A DNA stretch of 64,000 nucleotides from Struthidea cinerea (GCA_013397865.1 VZTI01005240.1:62001-126000); one strand, 5' to 3'; positions 34,581 through 47,399 are shown, numbered from the stretch's first letter. Program-made: numbers and translations. The notes: generated by a model not told the origin, from the sequence alone.

Positions 34581-35481
34581 TACTGCAGAAGAGTGAGCAG
34601 AGTTTGGCTTGCAAATATTATGTTAGCTCCCTGATTTCTTCATGGATGGCTGGGCGGCAGATGTATTGCTTTCTTTGAATGGTTTGGAGGGGTATCCGTG
34701 CAAGCCTGGGAGTGGAACAGGATCTTGTCTTTATGGCAAATTTGGCATGAGGAGACGTTCCCAATTAAATTTGGGCATAATCAGATGAGCACTTGCAATC
34801 CTAGCAGAAGGATTTCAAACGGAGCTGGTTTAATTTGCTGCATACAAAGCATTGTGTTCATTCAAAAATGCTTTTATTCCAGAATTAGGGCATCTCTGTG
34901 TGGAGTTTTTAAGGGAGAACTATTCTTTCTTAAATCTATCCCTTCCCTTAATCTAAATTAACTTTCCTGGACAGAAAAGTGTGTGTATGTAACACAGAAG
35001 GGGCCAGGGGAAAAGCAGGAAGGGATTAGCTGAAAGGAAAAACAAAGGATGGGGCAGAGATTTTGGGGAGGGGGGGATAAACCAACAGTGAGAGGGAAGG
35101 AAAATGAAGAGCAGCTGGAGGGACAAACCCATCGGACCAGGACCTGAGCTGGGGGATCCCCCAGCATGCGTAGTGCCAGGCAGCCTCCCATGCCAGGCAG
35201 GGAGCAAGGGCTGTGGGGTCCCCATCAGGATTTGCATCAAGGAGCCCTCAGCTTCTGGAGACACCATTTGCTGGGGACCTCAGCTCTGGAGTTGTTGTTT
35301 ATTTTCTTCAAGGAAAGGAAGTGTTTGTATTGAAGGAAAACATTTTTTTCCGTAAAAGTTGTAAGGAACCCCAGCATAGTCGATGCACGAATGCAAGTTG
35401 TTGCTTATTACAAATTGTTGCTCATCACACTTTTGGAATCAAAGGCAGTGAAGCCAAAAACTTCTTAAAGCTTAAGTTACT

Positions 35482-35542
35482 GAAAAAAAAATTTAAAAAA
35501 AGAAAGAAAGAAAAAAAGAAAGACAGAAGTAAAGAAAAAAGG
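35482..35542 (+). repeat. Polypurine tract, (GAAA)n-like
   Basis: About 60 bases of A with G every three to four bases ('agaaagaaagaaaaaaagaa'), with a short TTT interruption near the start. Low complexity, probably length-variable. Confidence 0.85.
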
Positions 35543-36127
35543 ACAAATTTCTTCCTTGTTAAGCCAAGTTCATCATTACTACTAAATGGGGCAGGGGAGA
35601 GGAAATTCTCCACTTTTTGCCCACAACAAGCTGACAATACCATGTGCAACCTGTAACTCGTGAACAAGAGCCATGCTTCCCCCAGCAGTGTTGTGCCGTG
35701 GGGCTTTCATGGAGGCGTGATTATATCACCTGCACACACAGGCCTCTGTCTAAATAAACAATACTGCTTGCCAGACTGAATTTCTTATGTGCAGGAATTG
35801 TGTTTGGTGTGATGCAAAAGCACAGCCAAAGTTCAGTTAAAAAAAGAAAAAAAAGAGATGGAAAGGAATAATAACATTTTATGTATGAGTTCACTGAGAA
35901 ATACAACAAGAACATTGAGAGCACCAGTCTTCTCCAAAAGCTTTACACCACCTTCTTCTCAATAGCATGTTCTGTGGCTCCTGAATCCTTCGATTTGTTT
36001 ATGCCCTAAGTTGTAAGGCTGAGTCTGAGCTCACTGGCAGGATTTTCACCATTAATCTTAATAAAACCAGGCTCAAAAAGAGAGAAACCCATCCGGGTGC
36101 ATGTCATACAGCAAGAGCTGTCATACA

Positions 36128-36480
36128 CAGAATCATAGAAAGACTTGGATTGGAAGGGACCTTAAAGGTCACCTGGTTTCAACCACCCTGCCATGGGCCA
36201 CCCACAAGACCTTGTTGTTCCAAGCCCCATCCAGCCTGGCCTCGAACATTTCCAGGGATGGGGCATCCACAGCTTCTCTGGGCAACAGTTTCAGTCCCCA
36301 CCACCCTTTGAGGAATGCATTTCACCCACATTTCAGCTGATTTAAATCTCCCCTCTTAGTCTGAAATCATTTCCCCTTGTCCTATCACTATCTGCCCATG
36401 CAAGGAGTCACTCTCCCTCTTTTTTATGAGCCTCCTTCAAGTACTGGAATGCCTCAATGGGCAGGGAGGTCTCCCACTAC
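36128..36480 (-). mobile_element. CR1 LINE fragment, the longest recent copy here
   Basis: On plus it starts with the tail 'agaatcatagaaag' and continues 'ggattggaagggaccttaaag', 'ccatccagcctggcctcgaac', 'ttccagggatggggcatcc', 'agcttctctgggcaac', 'ccccttgtcctatcacta' and 'agtactggaatgcctc'. These are the reverse complement of CR1 landmarks from the end of the reverse-transcriptase region to the 3' tail. About 350 bases remain and no coding capacity is left. Confidence 0.93.
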
Positions 36481-37099
36481 TTAAAGCACATATAGGGTCT
36501 CCATTTCTTTAAGCGTAAATTAGGTGAGGAAAACCTCAGAGGTTGTTGTGATTCCCTGTACGGTCAGACTGGAAGGAAGGGTGATACTTTAGACCTGTTC
36601 CAGGAATGCAGTTCCTCCTCGTTGGTGCTGCATATCCACGATCAGGACTTGATCCCAGGGCCACAGGAGCTGTTACAGCTGTTGAACTTTGCTTTCCAGG
36701 TACAGAAGGTTTGTAGTCCTCTATGGAGTGGTTCATTTTCCTGCACTGTCAGGTAGCACGTGGTCTGCTGGGTCTCCTAATTCATGTTATGTGCAACCAC
36801 TCAGATGAGGCTCTTTGAACCTGATCTTGCACTTGGCAAATCTGGGCCTGCTCCAGCTCTCCTGCAGGCTTCCTGTGTGGCATTTGGAAATGTGTTTATC
36901 CATCCCACACTTCAGTTCTCCCCACTGGAAAAAAAAAACGGAATTGTGTTCTTACCTCCCAAGGGACTGGGAGGTGAAATTGTTACGGACTGGGAAATGC
37001 TGGATCTGAGGGGCAGTGATGTATAGAGATGTCCTCTTGGTCTGTCTGTGATTAGAGGGAGCTGCATGGAGTCAGATGCTGCTGTCAGCCTAATACAAA
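36481..37099. other. Unique sequence, no gene seen
   Basis: Medium-GC single-copy DNA. The first tens of bases could still be decayed CR1. Frames at 36536-36736 and 36784-37026 are short and domainless. Confidence 0.4.
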
Positions 37100-37890
37100 A
37101 GCAGATGTGTGAGATGTGCAGCTACATTTTTTTAATGTTACTTTTTACCCTGCCTGCATTTTTCTTTTCTTTTCTTTGTGTAAAATTATGACCTTTTAAA
37201 TATCAAATGGACTATATATTATTACAGAACAGTTGCTTGGTTTTGCAAGGGTAACAAATATGTTCTCCATTATATTCTCCAGGTGCATTCTATAAAAGGG
37301 GCGTTTATGGTAGAATCATATATACTTCAATAAAGGCTTAGTAGTTTTATGTCAGAGAGAGGTAGCCCTGAAACCAAAACCATACATTTCAACTTCACTG
37401 AGATTGCTTTTTTGTTTGAAATAATGTAAACCCTTAAATGGGAACAAAACATATTGGGTATTACGCAGGGTTTTGAGAGAGTCACTTAGGAGTTAGGGCT
37501 GAAAAAATATATTGATCATTTAGATGGGATTAGGGAAAGTTGGAAAACGTAATAAAATCCCACAAAAGCAAGCACACAGTTACATAATACTACAAAACCT
37601 GGAAACTGATATCCATAGCCTTCACTTTTACTATTTGGAATCTTAGTTGGGAAAATGGTTAATTAAAGCTAAGCCATTGAAATGGTAATTTACAGCCCCA
37701 TTTGGAGCAGAAGCCTGGAACAGTAAATTCTGGAGTAAGGCTGTGCATCACAGAGTTTCAGCACAAAACTGCTCTGTAGACACTGCTGGAAAAGCTTAGC
37801 TTTTGCTGTCTTGTGTCCATTAATCAGTATCTCTGTGTATACACAATGGTTTGAACCATTTTACAAATATTTGTCATTTGTAGGAGGAGA
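37100..37890. promoter_or_regulatory. Long AT-rich motif-dense block, candidate regulatory DNA
   Basis: About 800 bases without notable open frames, rich in TAAT/TTAATTAA-type cores (for example 'gttaattaaagctaagcc' near 37660 and 'cattaatcagtatctc' near 37818). There are also CTF- and GATA-like strings. A near-consensus TATA element followed by GGGGCG lies at 37291-37303. The absence of simple repeats and of open frames suggests regulatory rather than coding content; this is inference. Confidence 0.25.
37291..37303 (+). promoter_or_regulatory. TATA-box-like element
   Basis: TATAAAAGGGGCG matches the TATA-box consensus TATAAAAG with a G-rich 3' flank as in strong core promoters. No initiator, open frame or transcript evidence is visible downstream, so chance occurrence is quite possible. 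Confidence 0.15.
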
Positions 37891-40340
37891 GGTTGCCAAG
37901 ACCTATCTTGATACTGCAACCATAAATAAAGTGTCTCCACACAGAGCTCTGAATTTAAAACAAACTGCTTGAAGAAGGTGAGGACAAACATTTTTTATGA
38001 AATATGAACAAGCCTTCAATCTTAAGCCAAACACAGAAGGAGTCTTTGATATCGAAAAATCCAAAGAACAAGTGGAGATTTTGGGTTCTATCCATCTTCT
38101 GTGACTTCTGCAAGTGTTTTCCACTATCACAGATTTATTCAAGTGTGTTTCATCATTTTATTCAATCTGCCACATCCTCAGTATCCCAGAGATTTCCAGG
38201 ACAATATTAAAAAGTGGTTAAGTTCTGTCAGGGAGTGTTTTGTTCTCAGATCCTCTCCCATCAGGGGAAAAAAGTGAAACTGCCTTTTTTCAGGCAAATT
38301 TTTTAAAATGTCTTATCCATTACTAATTGAGAACATCCCCAGCAGGTAAGACAAAAATATATTCCTTTTCAGAGAGGATACAAACTCCTACAAATCTGAG
38401 AAAGAAATTCGCACTAGCAAAGAGACTTGAAGCTTTTCCTGTGCATCAATTATTTCATGTGCATGTGCTGTGCGTTCATTGCATTTTCCCCTGCAGCTCC
38501 TGGAAGGGGCTGTTGTCAGACATGAGAGAACTCCAGAGGTGTGATCAGGAGCAATGAATGTCTCTGGGTTCATTGATAGACAGACTCTTCAGGATGATCA
38601 AACCAGTCAGCACGCAGCATCAGTCTTGAAACAACTTAAGACACCGTCTTAGACCAGTGCCAAGTGGGAGATGAAGCGACCACAGCAGTCACTACCTTAC
38701 ACGATTACCTCACCCTGGAGAGTGAAAACCAGTGTCCCTACTGCTTATAAACCAGAGCCAACCCTGGCACATCTGCACCGTCTGTAAGGAGCAGACACTG
38801 AAATAAATTATTCCCTCAGTCACACTAAGCCTTTTTTTTTTAAATTACTGTTTTGAAAAGTGCTGAGATCCTCTCCAAACAGAAGCCCAGGAGCAAGCCA
38901 CAATGGATTTGGTGACAGTGAGAGCAAAGACCTGGAGGCAAATGAAACCAAGGCCATAGAAGTATATTTCTTAGCATAATTGGGCTACATACTGGCTTCT
39001 GATGCTGCTCTGTGCTCGTTCTCTCTACTGATTTCGCTCTCTGCTGAACTGAGCATTGGCTTTCAGAATAGTTTGTTATTCCACATCTGCAGAAATCTTG
39101 CACAACATTAACTTTCAGCAGCCTTGAGCCAGCATGTCCTTTGTGTGCCTGGTGCGTTCTGCTGGCCTTGAACTGTGACAGCAAATAATGAAGTTCTGTG
39201 GACTCAGTGTTTATTCCTGATAAATCTCAGCCTCCCCCCACCACTTTTGTTCAAGCTGAATACCTAAATGTGCTCTTAAAACCTTTAGCCAAGTCACATC
39301 CAAACAAAACATCTCTTTGCTGTTACAGTTGCCCCAATTCTCTGTGCATTTCTATGAGAGCAGCCACAAGTTTATATCATTGCAAAAGGTAGGACAACTG
39401 CTCTGCTGGATGTCTTTCAGAGCTGGACACACATCTATGTGTCTCATCTTTGCCTTTTTCTTGATTTCCTCAAATATAGTTAAAATTGGCAGAACTTTCA
39501 CTTCATATCTAGGGAAGTTACTCCATCATTCAGTTCCTACTGAATTCACCTTCTGTGTAGCTCTGAGTGATGAAAAGGGGTGTTGTAGCATAAAAGTCTA
39601 TATTGCTAGATGATGAGGGAGGTCTTTGAAAGGGAGAGGCTGGGAGTCCTTGAGGCAGCTGGGGTGGACTGCACAGCAGCGGGGCTGAAGGTGGGTATCA
39701 GGGAGGAACACCCTGCGCTCACACCGGTGTAACTGGGACCAGTCTGGCCACCAGCAACCACTGAGAGACAGGAACAGGGAAGTTCACATCTTATCTAAAG
39801 GATAAAAATAAGGATCAAAAGCCTTTCCTGGATTTTAGGCTCCATGCTGGAGGTGCTGCACAAACCTGGTGACTCGGTCTGCTGGGGCTGCTTTGAAAAT
39901 GTGGCTTGAATAAGAAACAAGAACAGTCTGATGAGAGCTGATTGAAATTTCTGCACTATTTGACCCAGACCAGCATTTTCTTCTGGGATCACCCCAAATT
40001 ATTCAGGGAATGGATTCATTCTGATTCTCCATGTTCCTCGTTGGCCTTTAATAGTTGAGTTCCTCTCTGTCAGTCTGCCCCAAGCACTTCCAGCTATGAG
40101 CTGACATACTTCTGCAAGATGTTTCAGCTTTGACCAAGCCTCCTTTCTGTGAGCAGAGGAGAGGGATCATTACAGCCAGCACTGGCTGCAGTTTTTGGCT
40201 CCCCACAGGACAGAGGCTGATACCCTTTCCCCATGATCTCTAACACCCTTGCAAAAAGCAGGGTATGAATTAAGACTGTGCTATTCTGGACTCACTCCAT
40301 TGCCCGAAATAGTCAGAATTATCAAAGTTATTTGAGGTCT

Positions 40341-40358
40341 TTTTCTTCTTCTTCTTCC
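40341..40358 (+). repeat. Short (TTC)n tract
   Basis: Five to six TTC units in a T-rich context. Minor simple repeat. Confidence 0.75.
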
Positions 40359-40699
40359 CATCAAAAAGCTTGTTCCTCCCTTAAAATATGGGAGAAGATT
40401 CTGAGTCCAGCACAGATTTGCCTGGCTGTGATTTATATCAAGTGCTGCACATGCACTTTTTAAAGTAGGTCTAAAAATGACTTCCCCTAATAGAGATTAA
40501 ATATTGATTACTTAAGTGATAGCTCTGTCTGCGATAGGAAATAGATGTGTAGCAGCCTCCACACATCAGTCACTCACATCATCTGAGGAAATAGCATACC
40601 AGATGAAATACAGGAATTTTGCAAATTCTTTTCTTAGGCCATCTTCTTCTTCTACCGAGATGCATATAAATATACGCACATCAATCTTTACATAGTACG

Positions 40700-40720
40700 T
40701 GTATATATATATGTATATAA
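40700..40720 (+). repeat. Short (TA)n tract
   Basis: 'gtatatatatatgtatata', alternating T and A with one G interruption. Confidence 0.75.
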
Positions 40721-41100
40721 CTCCTTTGAGTCTCCCTGGAAAGCCAGCTAGCTCCTCACTTTTCATTTCACTTCTTCCTGATTACTTAGCATTTTAGTAG
40801 TGACGTTAGTGCACCTTTCCTCATAGCTTGTCATCGTATGCGTCCGTATTGATATTGAAAATGGGTGAGCCTCTGACTTGGAGAAGTGGGGCTTGCCCCT
40901 GGGTGTGCTGGTAGCACGACGTGAGCGTGTCCCCTGCCAGCGGCAGCGCTGCATCAGCAGTGTGGCAATGCCATCGGTGCCAGGTCATGCAAGGAAGGGG
41001 AGGGACAGAGAGTATGTGGTGTGATATGACCACAGCGACCAGAGACAAATAGTCCTGGGGTGCAGCAGTGAGCCCTGTGGATGTGTCTGCTTTGTGGCAT

Positions 41101-41144
41101 TGAAGAGTTGGAAAGAAGCCACTGAAGAGCTGGAAAGAAGCACC
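41101..41144 (+). repeat. 22-bp imperfect tandem duplication
   Basis: TGAAGAGTTGGAAAGAAGC at 41101-41119 recurs as TGAAGAGCTGGAAAGAAGC at 41123-41141, a single mismatch with a period of 22. It lies about 60 bases upstream of a CR1 fragment. Confidence 0.85.
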
Positions 41145-41206
41145 TCATTTTGCAGGGGAAGATGAAGACTCTTTCCTTCACCCTTTCACTCAATTCTTCA
41201 GTTGGG

Positions 41207-41305
41207 GCAACCTGATCCAGTGAGTGGCATCCCTGCCCATGGCAGGGGGGTTGGAACTAGATGATCTTTGGGGTCCCTTCCAGCCCAATTCTGCCTATGA
41301 TTCTA
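41207..41305 (+). mobile_element. CR1 LINE 3' fragment
   Basis: 'gcaacctgatccagtgagtgg', 'catccctgcccatggcagggg', 'ggttggaactagatgatcttt' and 'ggtcccttccagccc' are followed by a decayed tail 'attctgcctatgattcta'. The last 100 bases of CR1 only, low divergence in the hairpin region. Confidence 0.93.
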
Positions 41306-43549
41306 GGTATGACAGCTCTTACTGTGTGACACGCACCCTGAGTGGGCTTCTGCCTTGGCTGCCACACTGAGTCCGAACCCCAAGGTCACTGACCACTCAC
41401 AGCCTGGATGCCAGTGGGCAGAATGGGACCTTTGCCTCGTGTCTGCCACTGAGCTGCCTGGGTCATAGCCTTGGCTGCTATCAGCTCTGTGGCACCCAGA
41501 GCTGCTCAGCCCAGAGCTTCTCCTGAGCTTGTGTCCTTGCAGTGCTGGCAACACCAGTGCCTGACTTTAAACAGGCAGACTCCTTTGCCAACTTGTATTG
41601 CAGCACTTTGGTTATCTACTCAATTTGTTGGGAAAAGATAGCAATTTTCCCTGACCTTCCCCTCCTGAGATAGCATCAAAGCAAGGTTAGATGTTAGATA
41701 AAGCCCAGGGACACATGGATCCCTGCCTGCAGAGTGCACAGCATCTTTGGAGCATGTGAATGTGGCACAGAAACGGGGAAAATGTCTGTAAGAGCAGCAT
41801 CTGTTCAATTACTCTGTTCAGATTTCCTGAATCATGAGAAGATAAGAGTCCTTTTTTACTCCTGTAGGACATCTCCTTTGACTATTGCTGCAGCCACAGA
41901 GTAATATGCATTTAAACTGCTCAAACCTGATTTTTCTGTTGCAGATGATTTATTTGAAGTTTTCCTCATTTAGATGGAGGGGTGCAGAAGACAACCACCA
42001 CCCTCATTCCTGCAGAGATCCCACTTTGGGTTTCCAAGGCCTAACATCACTTTTCTGAGGCCAGGAAGTTGTTCAAAAGGGATACCCACTGCTGACTCTC
42101 TGCAAGGCCTCTCATGCCTGTCTTCCTACCAAAGAATTGTGTATCCATTTCCAGAAGTTCACTAATAACTAACTCATCTGCATCATTCCCAAAGAGATTA
42201 CCACTGTCTGCTGTCCTGCAGGCAAATAAGCCATAACAAGAAAATAATTCTAAATAAAACAAACACAGCAGGAGGCTTTCAGAGGTGAAACATCTGCTTG
42301 GTACCTGGCTCCCTTTCACCTTCTACAGGAATGGAGCCTCCAGCTGGCGCAAATCCACAGGCAGGCAGCAGTGTGAGCATCCTGCCAGGAGACACTGAAT
42401 TGCACTCAAATTGTGCAAGCCAGGACAGTGGGCTGAAAATCCTTCATTGTGCTGCCAAACACTTTGGCCTGAGCTGGGGTAGTAACATGGTCCTTTTTAG
42501 CACTTGTCAGAAACAATCTATCTGGCAGCAAGGAGCTCAAAGCAGCTCAGAAATAGGAGTTAAGTTTCAGCAAGACCCTCTAAATTTGAGCGAGACCCAG
42601 GCCAAAGAAGGAGTTTGCCAAGGCCATACAGCAAATACACGTGGTTGCATCAGAGGAGCTCTTTCTTAACCCTGCCATGCTTGGGGGGAAAAGACACAGA
42701 GAGAGACAGAACATGGAATATAGTGAAGTGTGCAATTAGATGGGGGTTAAAATTGTCCTTCTGCTCTCAGTGCCTGTGACTGTACCTACAAAACTCTCAG
42801 AGTGGCCAGAACTCTTAAAAACATCACATTGGCCTTTGTTTTGGCTGGCACGTTTGAGACAAAAGTTTTTGAGGCTCTTGCTGCGAGGATAGAATGGGAC
42901 TGCAGCAGCGTCTACTAATTCAAGGATATTTTATATCACCGAAAGTCATTAATCACGTGATGCAAGTTCCCACAAACCAGGTAAGAGCCTGTGTCTGTCC
43001 TGCAGGCATCCTACAGACCCCATGTGGAGGACTCTGACTGAGGCCATGAAAGGACGAATGCTACAGAGGCTGCAAAATAATGCAAAAATCCATGTAAGCA
43101 CAAACTTGTACATAATGGGTGTGTTTTCAAAAGCCAGGCACAAGAGTGTGAGCTGAAGATGAAATAACAGCCTTTCAGCTCAGCATGTATGCGCATATGT
43201 TGACTCGCTGTGACTGTAGCTGTTTAATGTGGCACCGTTTGTGCCAGCATGCATTTATGTCTAGGAAATTGTTATTTTTTCACACCCCTCAGAGCCATTG
43301 CAGGCCCCTTAGGAGAGCTCTGAGTGTGTAAAACAACCACCTTTGGAGCACCCACAGCATGTGCTGAGGTCAGTGGTCTTTGATGGTCTGCAGGAAAATG
43401 TCACTGCACCAAACAGGCACATGGCAGTAGTGGTCCAAGAGATCCTCCTTTTGTTATCTAACGCTCTAAAGCGTGTGATAAACACCTCCAATTGAACTTT
43501 GATCCAAATGAGCAGGAGGAAGGAACTTCTCTCTGGTCAGATGTCTGAA
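41306..43549. other. Unique sequence, no gene seen
   Basis: Medium-GC single-copy DNA. The frames at 42298-42669 (plus, 123 codons) and 42047-42319 (minus, 90 codons) slightly overlap and show no recognisable domain. No repeat boundary was recognised. Confidence 0.45.
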
Positions 43550-43830
43550 AACTGATGTTTCATTAACAAATTAGCTCTGTCCTAGCTCATTAAAAGCATG
43601 TATTCATCTTCATTTTATTAAACCCATCTGTGGCATTACATCTGGGTTATGAATCAGTCATCTGATCTGCCCATTTCCTTGCTTTTAATATTTCAAAACC
43701 ACCATTAAAAAGTAATATAAGCAGAAATTTCAATCTCAGATAATTATCAGTATCTATTAATTGCTTTTCAGCTGGCATATTGTGTGCCAGGTGAAACATT
43801 AATAAAAGAGTCATTTCTTGAACTGTCCTA
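43550..43830. promoter_or_regulatory. AT-rich homeodomain-motif block, candidate regulatory element
   Basis: A run of ATTA/TAAT cores ('cattaacaaattagc', 'ctcattaaaagc', 'ttttattaaaccc', 'tctattaattgc', 'aacattaataaaag') in single-copy sequence. E-box-like CAGCTG and CATCTG strings are interspersed. No long open frame spans it. The composition is like that of vertebrate conserved non-coding elements near developmental genes. Role inferred only. Confidence 0.33.
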
Positions 43831-46800
43831 AAAAGTACACTTACTGGGGAAAATCTTGGTATTTTCAGCAGGACTCAAACATCAGGTTTGTTAGCTGTTC
43901 CAAGGACTAGTAATAATACTGAGTTTTAAATTTTATTTATGTTTTTATTTAAAAAAGACAATTCTGTGGAAACCATGGATTATTGTGAAAAGGTTCTTAG
44001 TAGAAAACCAGATATTCTATCAAGGGAAATAGATTCATTGCAATGTTTTTAATATATCCCTTTATCCTTGCAGCAAGTACTAACTGCTGTTGGAACTTAT
44101 GAAAAATTTAAAAAGAAATAGTTGTATTGTTCATATTTTTAATTGGGATTTAGTCAGACTGAAAACGTTGCTGGAAGAGGAAGTTCAGCATGAGAAGGAA
44201 ACTGAGTTTTCTTTGTATTTTAAAGTGAACTCAAATAGTTTCAAACACAAGCAAGCATAAACCATAAGGAGCGAACAGAAGTCTGACTTTTTAGAAGTAT
44301 GGAAATTAATCAGGAGGAGGAAAATTGAAATTGTGACCAATCTTTCATTCTGCAACTGCTGAAAATGCTTTTTATTCTGATGTGTGTGTATCAGATGCCC
44401 TGATTCTCCTCTCCTTGACACAGTTGTAAATTGGAAGTGAGTTTTGTGGGAGTTCGCCTGTTACAGCCTGAGAATGAGACTCAGAGACCCCAACAGATTG
44501 CAACAAATAGATCCTCTCGCATGTACACTGGGAGGAATTTTCTAAATGTGCTTAGTTTTGAAGCAATCTGTATTATCAGAAGCCTAGATTTGTGTTATCT
44601 AATTAGGTCCTATCACACACTGAGGACCTGCTCAGCCCTGGGCACCTCTCTGAGGGTCACCCAGTGACAATTGCCCACACTGGGTAAAAGCCAGTGCCAC
44701 AAATCAGTGCAAGAAGACAGTGAGGGTTCAGCTGAAAACAGCAAAATAAAAGATGGATCAGGGATCTATCAATTCCACAGAAAGAGGGTTTGGACTCAAG
44801 GAAATATTGTGAGATAGAGAGATCCTGTCTGAAGGCAGCAGTCCTGTCTTCATTTATGTCTACTGAGAATTTGTCCATTCTACATGTTGAGTTTGGGGTC
44901 AGAATTCTGATGGCAATGCCCTACTCTTTAAATCATGGCAATGACGAGTAGGAGCAGATTAAAGGCGTCAGGATTTGGCCCTTTGTAGATTAATAAAGGC
45001 ATGCTGAATGGGAATTTTGTCTTTGTGATTTTCTTGGAAGTGGACGAATAAAGTGCTTTGATCTAGAAAGGGGAGTGTGAAAGGTCACTAGCTAAGCATG
45101 TGTGCTGAAGTGCCCTGAGCCATCCAACATGATTAGCATAAATTAGAATCTGACTGCCCAGCTTTATTCATCGTTATTGATGTCTATATAGTTGCAAAGG
45201 CAGAGGGACTCTAACAATCCCAGCCAGCACAGAGAACCAACTGGGGCATGCGAAAATCCATAAAATGTTTAGCATTTCCAAGTGGAAGCTAACAGATGAG
45301 TGTCAGTGATGCACGAGCCTCATAATTTTAGAGATTGGGTTTTGTTTGGACCTGGATCCAGACCTTTGGAAGCTTATCTGAAGTTCCAAAACTCCTTGTG
45401 CTGCAAAGTTGCAGCCAAGTTTTGTAAGTTTATCATGAGATGTTTTTCCATTGTTTCTAGCCCTGGCTGAACCAGTGACAGTTGTTATCAATGCCCAGCT
45501 GCAGACCTATCAGTATAATACGTGCACATTCCCTCAGGCAAACTGGCACGCTGACCACAGCCCTAGGAAACCAGAAGCTGTATAAAATGGGCAAAACAGG
45601 CTCATGCCATGTTCAAAATTTCTGCTTCAAGGTCACTTTGGGAAGCAAAGACATTTTATCCTCCCGCATACCCCAAAATAAAAAAGCCATTAGGTGTGCA
45701 GATTTGTACAGCAGGAAGAGCTAGATTCAGTTTTGTATTTGCTCAGAGCATCCATCTCAGTCCAGCAACCAGTTATACAAAATCCTCCGTCACCCCTCCT
45801 ACCTCTGTGTCTTTTTTAACACCAAGCTACCAGGACTTCTTGATTCCGTCCCCAGAAACACAGGCCATCAGGTTGAGAGATCCCCAACGTGTTACTCAAG
45901 TTGACAACAGTCGTTTCACCCGCTTGGAAAATGAAGTTTTTCTCTTCTGAAATTATTGCATAAGCAATAAGAGAGAATCTTCCATTTCTGGCTACTCGAT
46001 TATGTCTCTTGGACGAACAGTAGGTGATATTCAGGGTTCAGTGATTTGCAGAAAAATGCAGTCTTTGAAAGCAAAATATAAACAGAACAACATCCAAATT
46101 ACATATCTCTGTTAAGGAAGTTCCTACGGCCACGGCTCAGCTATGTAAAAAACATGTCCCAAATGGCAATCCCTAAACCAGAAATCTCAAGGTCAAACCC
46201 ATCATTTTGAACCATTTACCCTGACCTCCTAAGAAACAAACCTTAACAAGCAATTCCTGCCTCAAGCCTGTAATGCTTGGCATATATCCTCTGGAAAAAG
46301 CTATGATTCTGAGTTGAAGATCCCAAATGATGGCAGATTCCAACATTTATGTTGGCATTTTCTTCTGATGGTTAATAATTGTGATTGCTCAAACCAAGAA
46401 TGTTCTTTCTGGAGTTGTACAATTAGGGAGCAAATGTTGTCACCACTGTAAAGAGCTTGACACAAGAACAGTTAACTTGCAGCTGCCAGTTTTTCAATCA
46501 TGCTGATTTTCCTTTTCCCACCGGAGAAATTTTTCCTAAATGGACAGTGAAATAACACAGTTACTCTAGGTGCCAAATAGAACCTAAACTGAATATTCAA
46601 ATGGGCTTTTGTTTTTAAAAGTAAAGAAAAAAATTTATATTTACAACACATGCCTTTTGTTTCTCTTTAAACTGGAAACACAGTATATAATTTTCAAGAA
46701 CCACAGTGCCTCTATTTTTTCCGACCACAATTTAACCATAGTTCAGTGCAGTGAAATGCAGTAAGACTGATGGAATGCTCTGCCTAAGGGATGACTTACC

Positions 46801-47399
46801 CCTAGCAAAAATTATGCTTTGCTTCCTATTTGTTGTGTTCAATAATATTGCCTCTCTAAATACTTTTGGTTCAGTACTGACACCAAATGAAGAGGAAAGC
46901 CTCCAGAATGTACAGACGTGCAGGATTATGTTTCGTTTGTCTTTGTTCGTTGTCCTAATTCAAACCAGCTACCCAACCACTGACTTATGACTTGAGGAGA
47001 CATATTGTGGGGTTTTTTTCAAATGTATTTCACAAAACCACCCGAACTCAAAGGGCGACTTTCTGTCCTCAGCTACACCCCTGCAAGAGCAGCAAAGTTT
47101 ATAAGTTTGCACATGTGCAACAGAGCGGTTTGCAAAAAATCCTGCACGTTGCCTTTTTAGTTTGTTATGTTTGAAAACACAAATGATTTACTCCAGACAT
47201 GCCTGACCAGTTTTTGCAAGGGGCCAATAAACAAAATATAGATACTTTGTACATCTACCAGTAGATGAGCGGATTTTTTTTGCCCTGATTAGAAATGTAC
47301 TCCTTGAGGATTTGTTTCCTCACCCAGTTGCTCTAGTGTCAAAATTTTCTCATTAAACATGGAGAAGTGAAATAAAATTCAGCTTTTCTCCTACACCCT
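43831..47399. other. Unique AT-rich sequence, no gene seen
   Basis: Single-copy DNA. Short frames at 45482-45950 (plus), 46751-46990 (plus) and 44185-44421 (minus) have no recognised domains. 43900-44160 and 46560-46700 are strongly AT-rich. No RNA gene or repeat end was recognised. Confidence 0.45.

Larger units (their letters stand above)
32477..36127. other. Unique sequence with a purine tract, no gene seen
   Basis: Single-copy DNA of medium GC. Overlapping short frames occur at 32483-32992 and 33749-34002 without domains. A purine tract lies at 35482-35542, and a possible old repeat lies at 34508-34580. The frame at 35213-35656 (plus, 147 codons) reads straight through the purine tract as poly-Lys and is not credible as a gene. 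Confidence 0.45.
37891..41206. other. Unique sequence, no gene seen
   Basis: Single-copy DNA with several short frames (for example 38840-39184, minus, 114 codons), none domain-bearing. A short TTC tract lies at 40341-40358, a TA-rich stretch at 40700-40720 and a 22-bp tandem duplication at 41101-41144. Confidence 0.45.

Noticed and set aside
35213..35656. 147-codon plus-strand frame
   Set aside because: Runs through the purine tract as poly-Lys/Arg; no other support.
42047..42319. 90-codon minus-strand frame with an acidic, globular-looking C-terminal half
   Set aside because: No family recognised, no splice-site support, and an overlapping plus-strand frame is also open.
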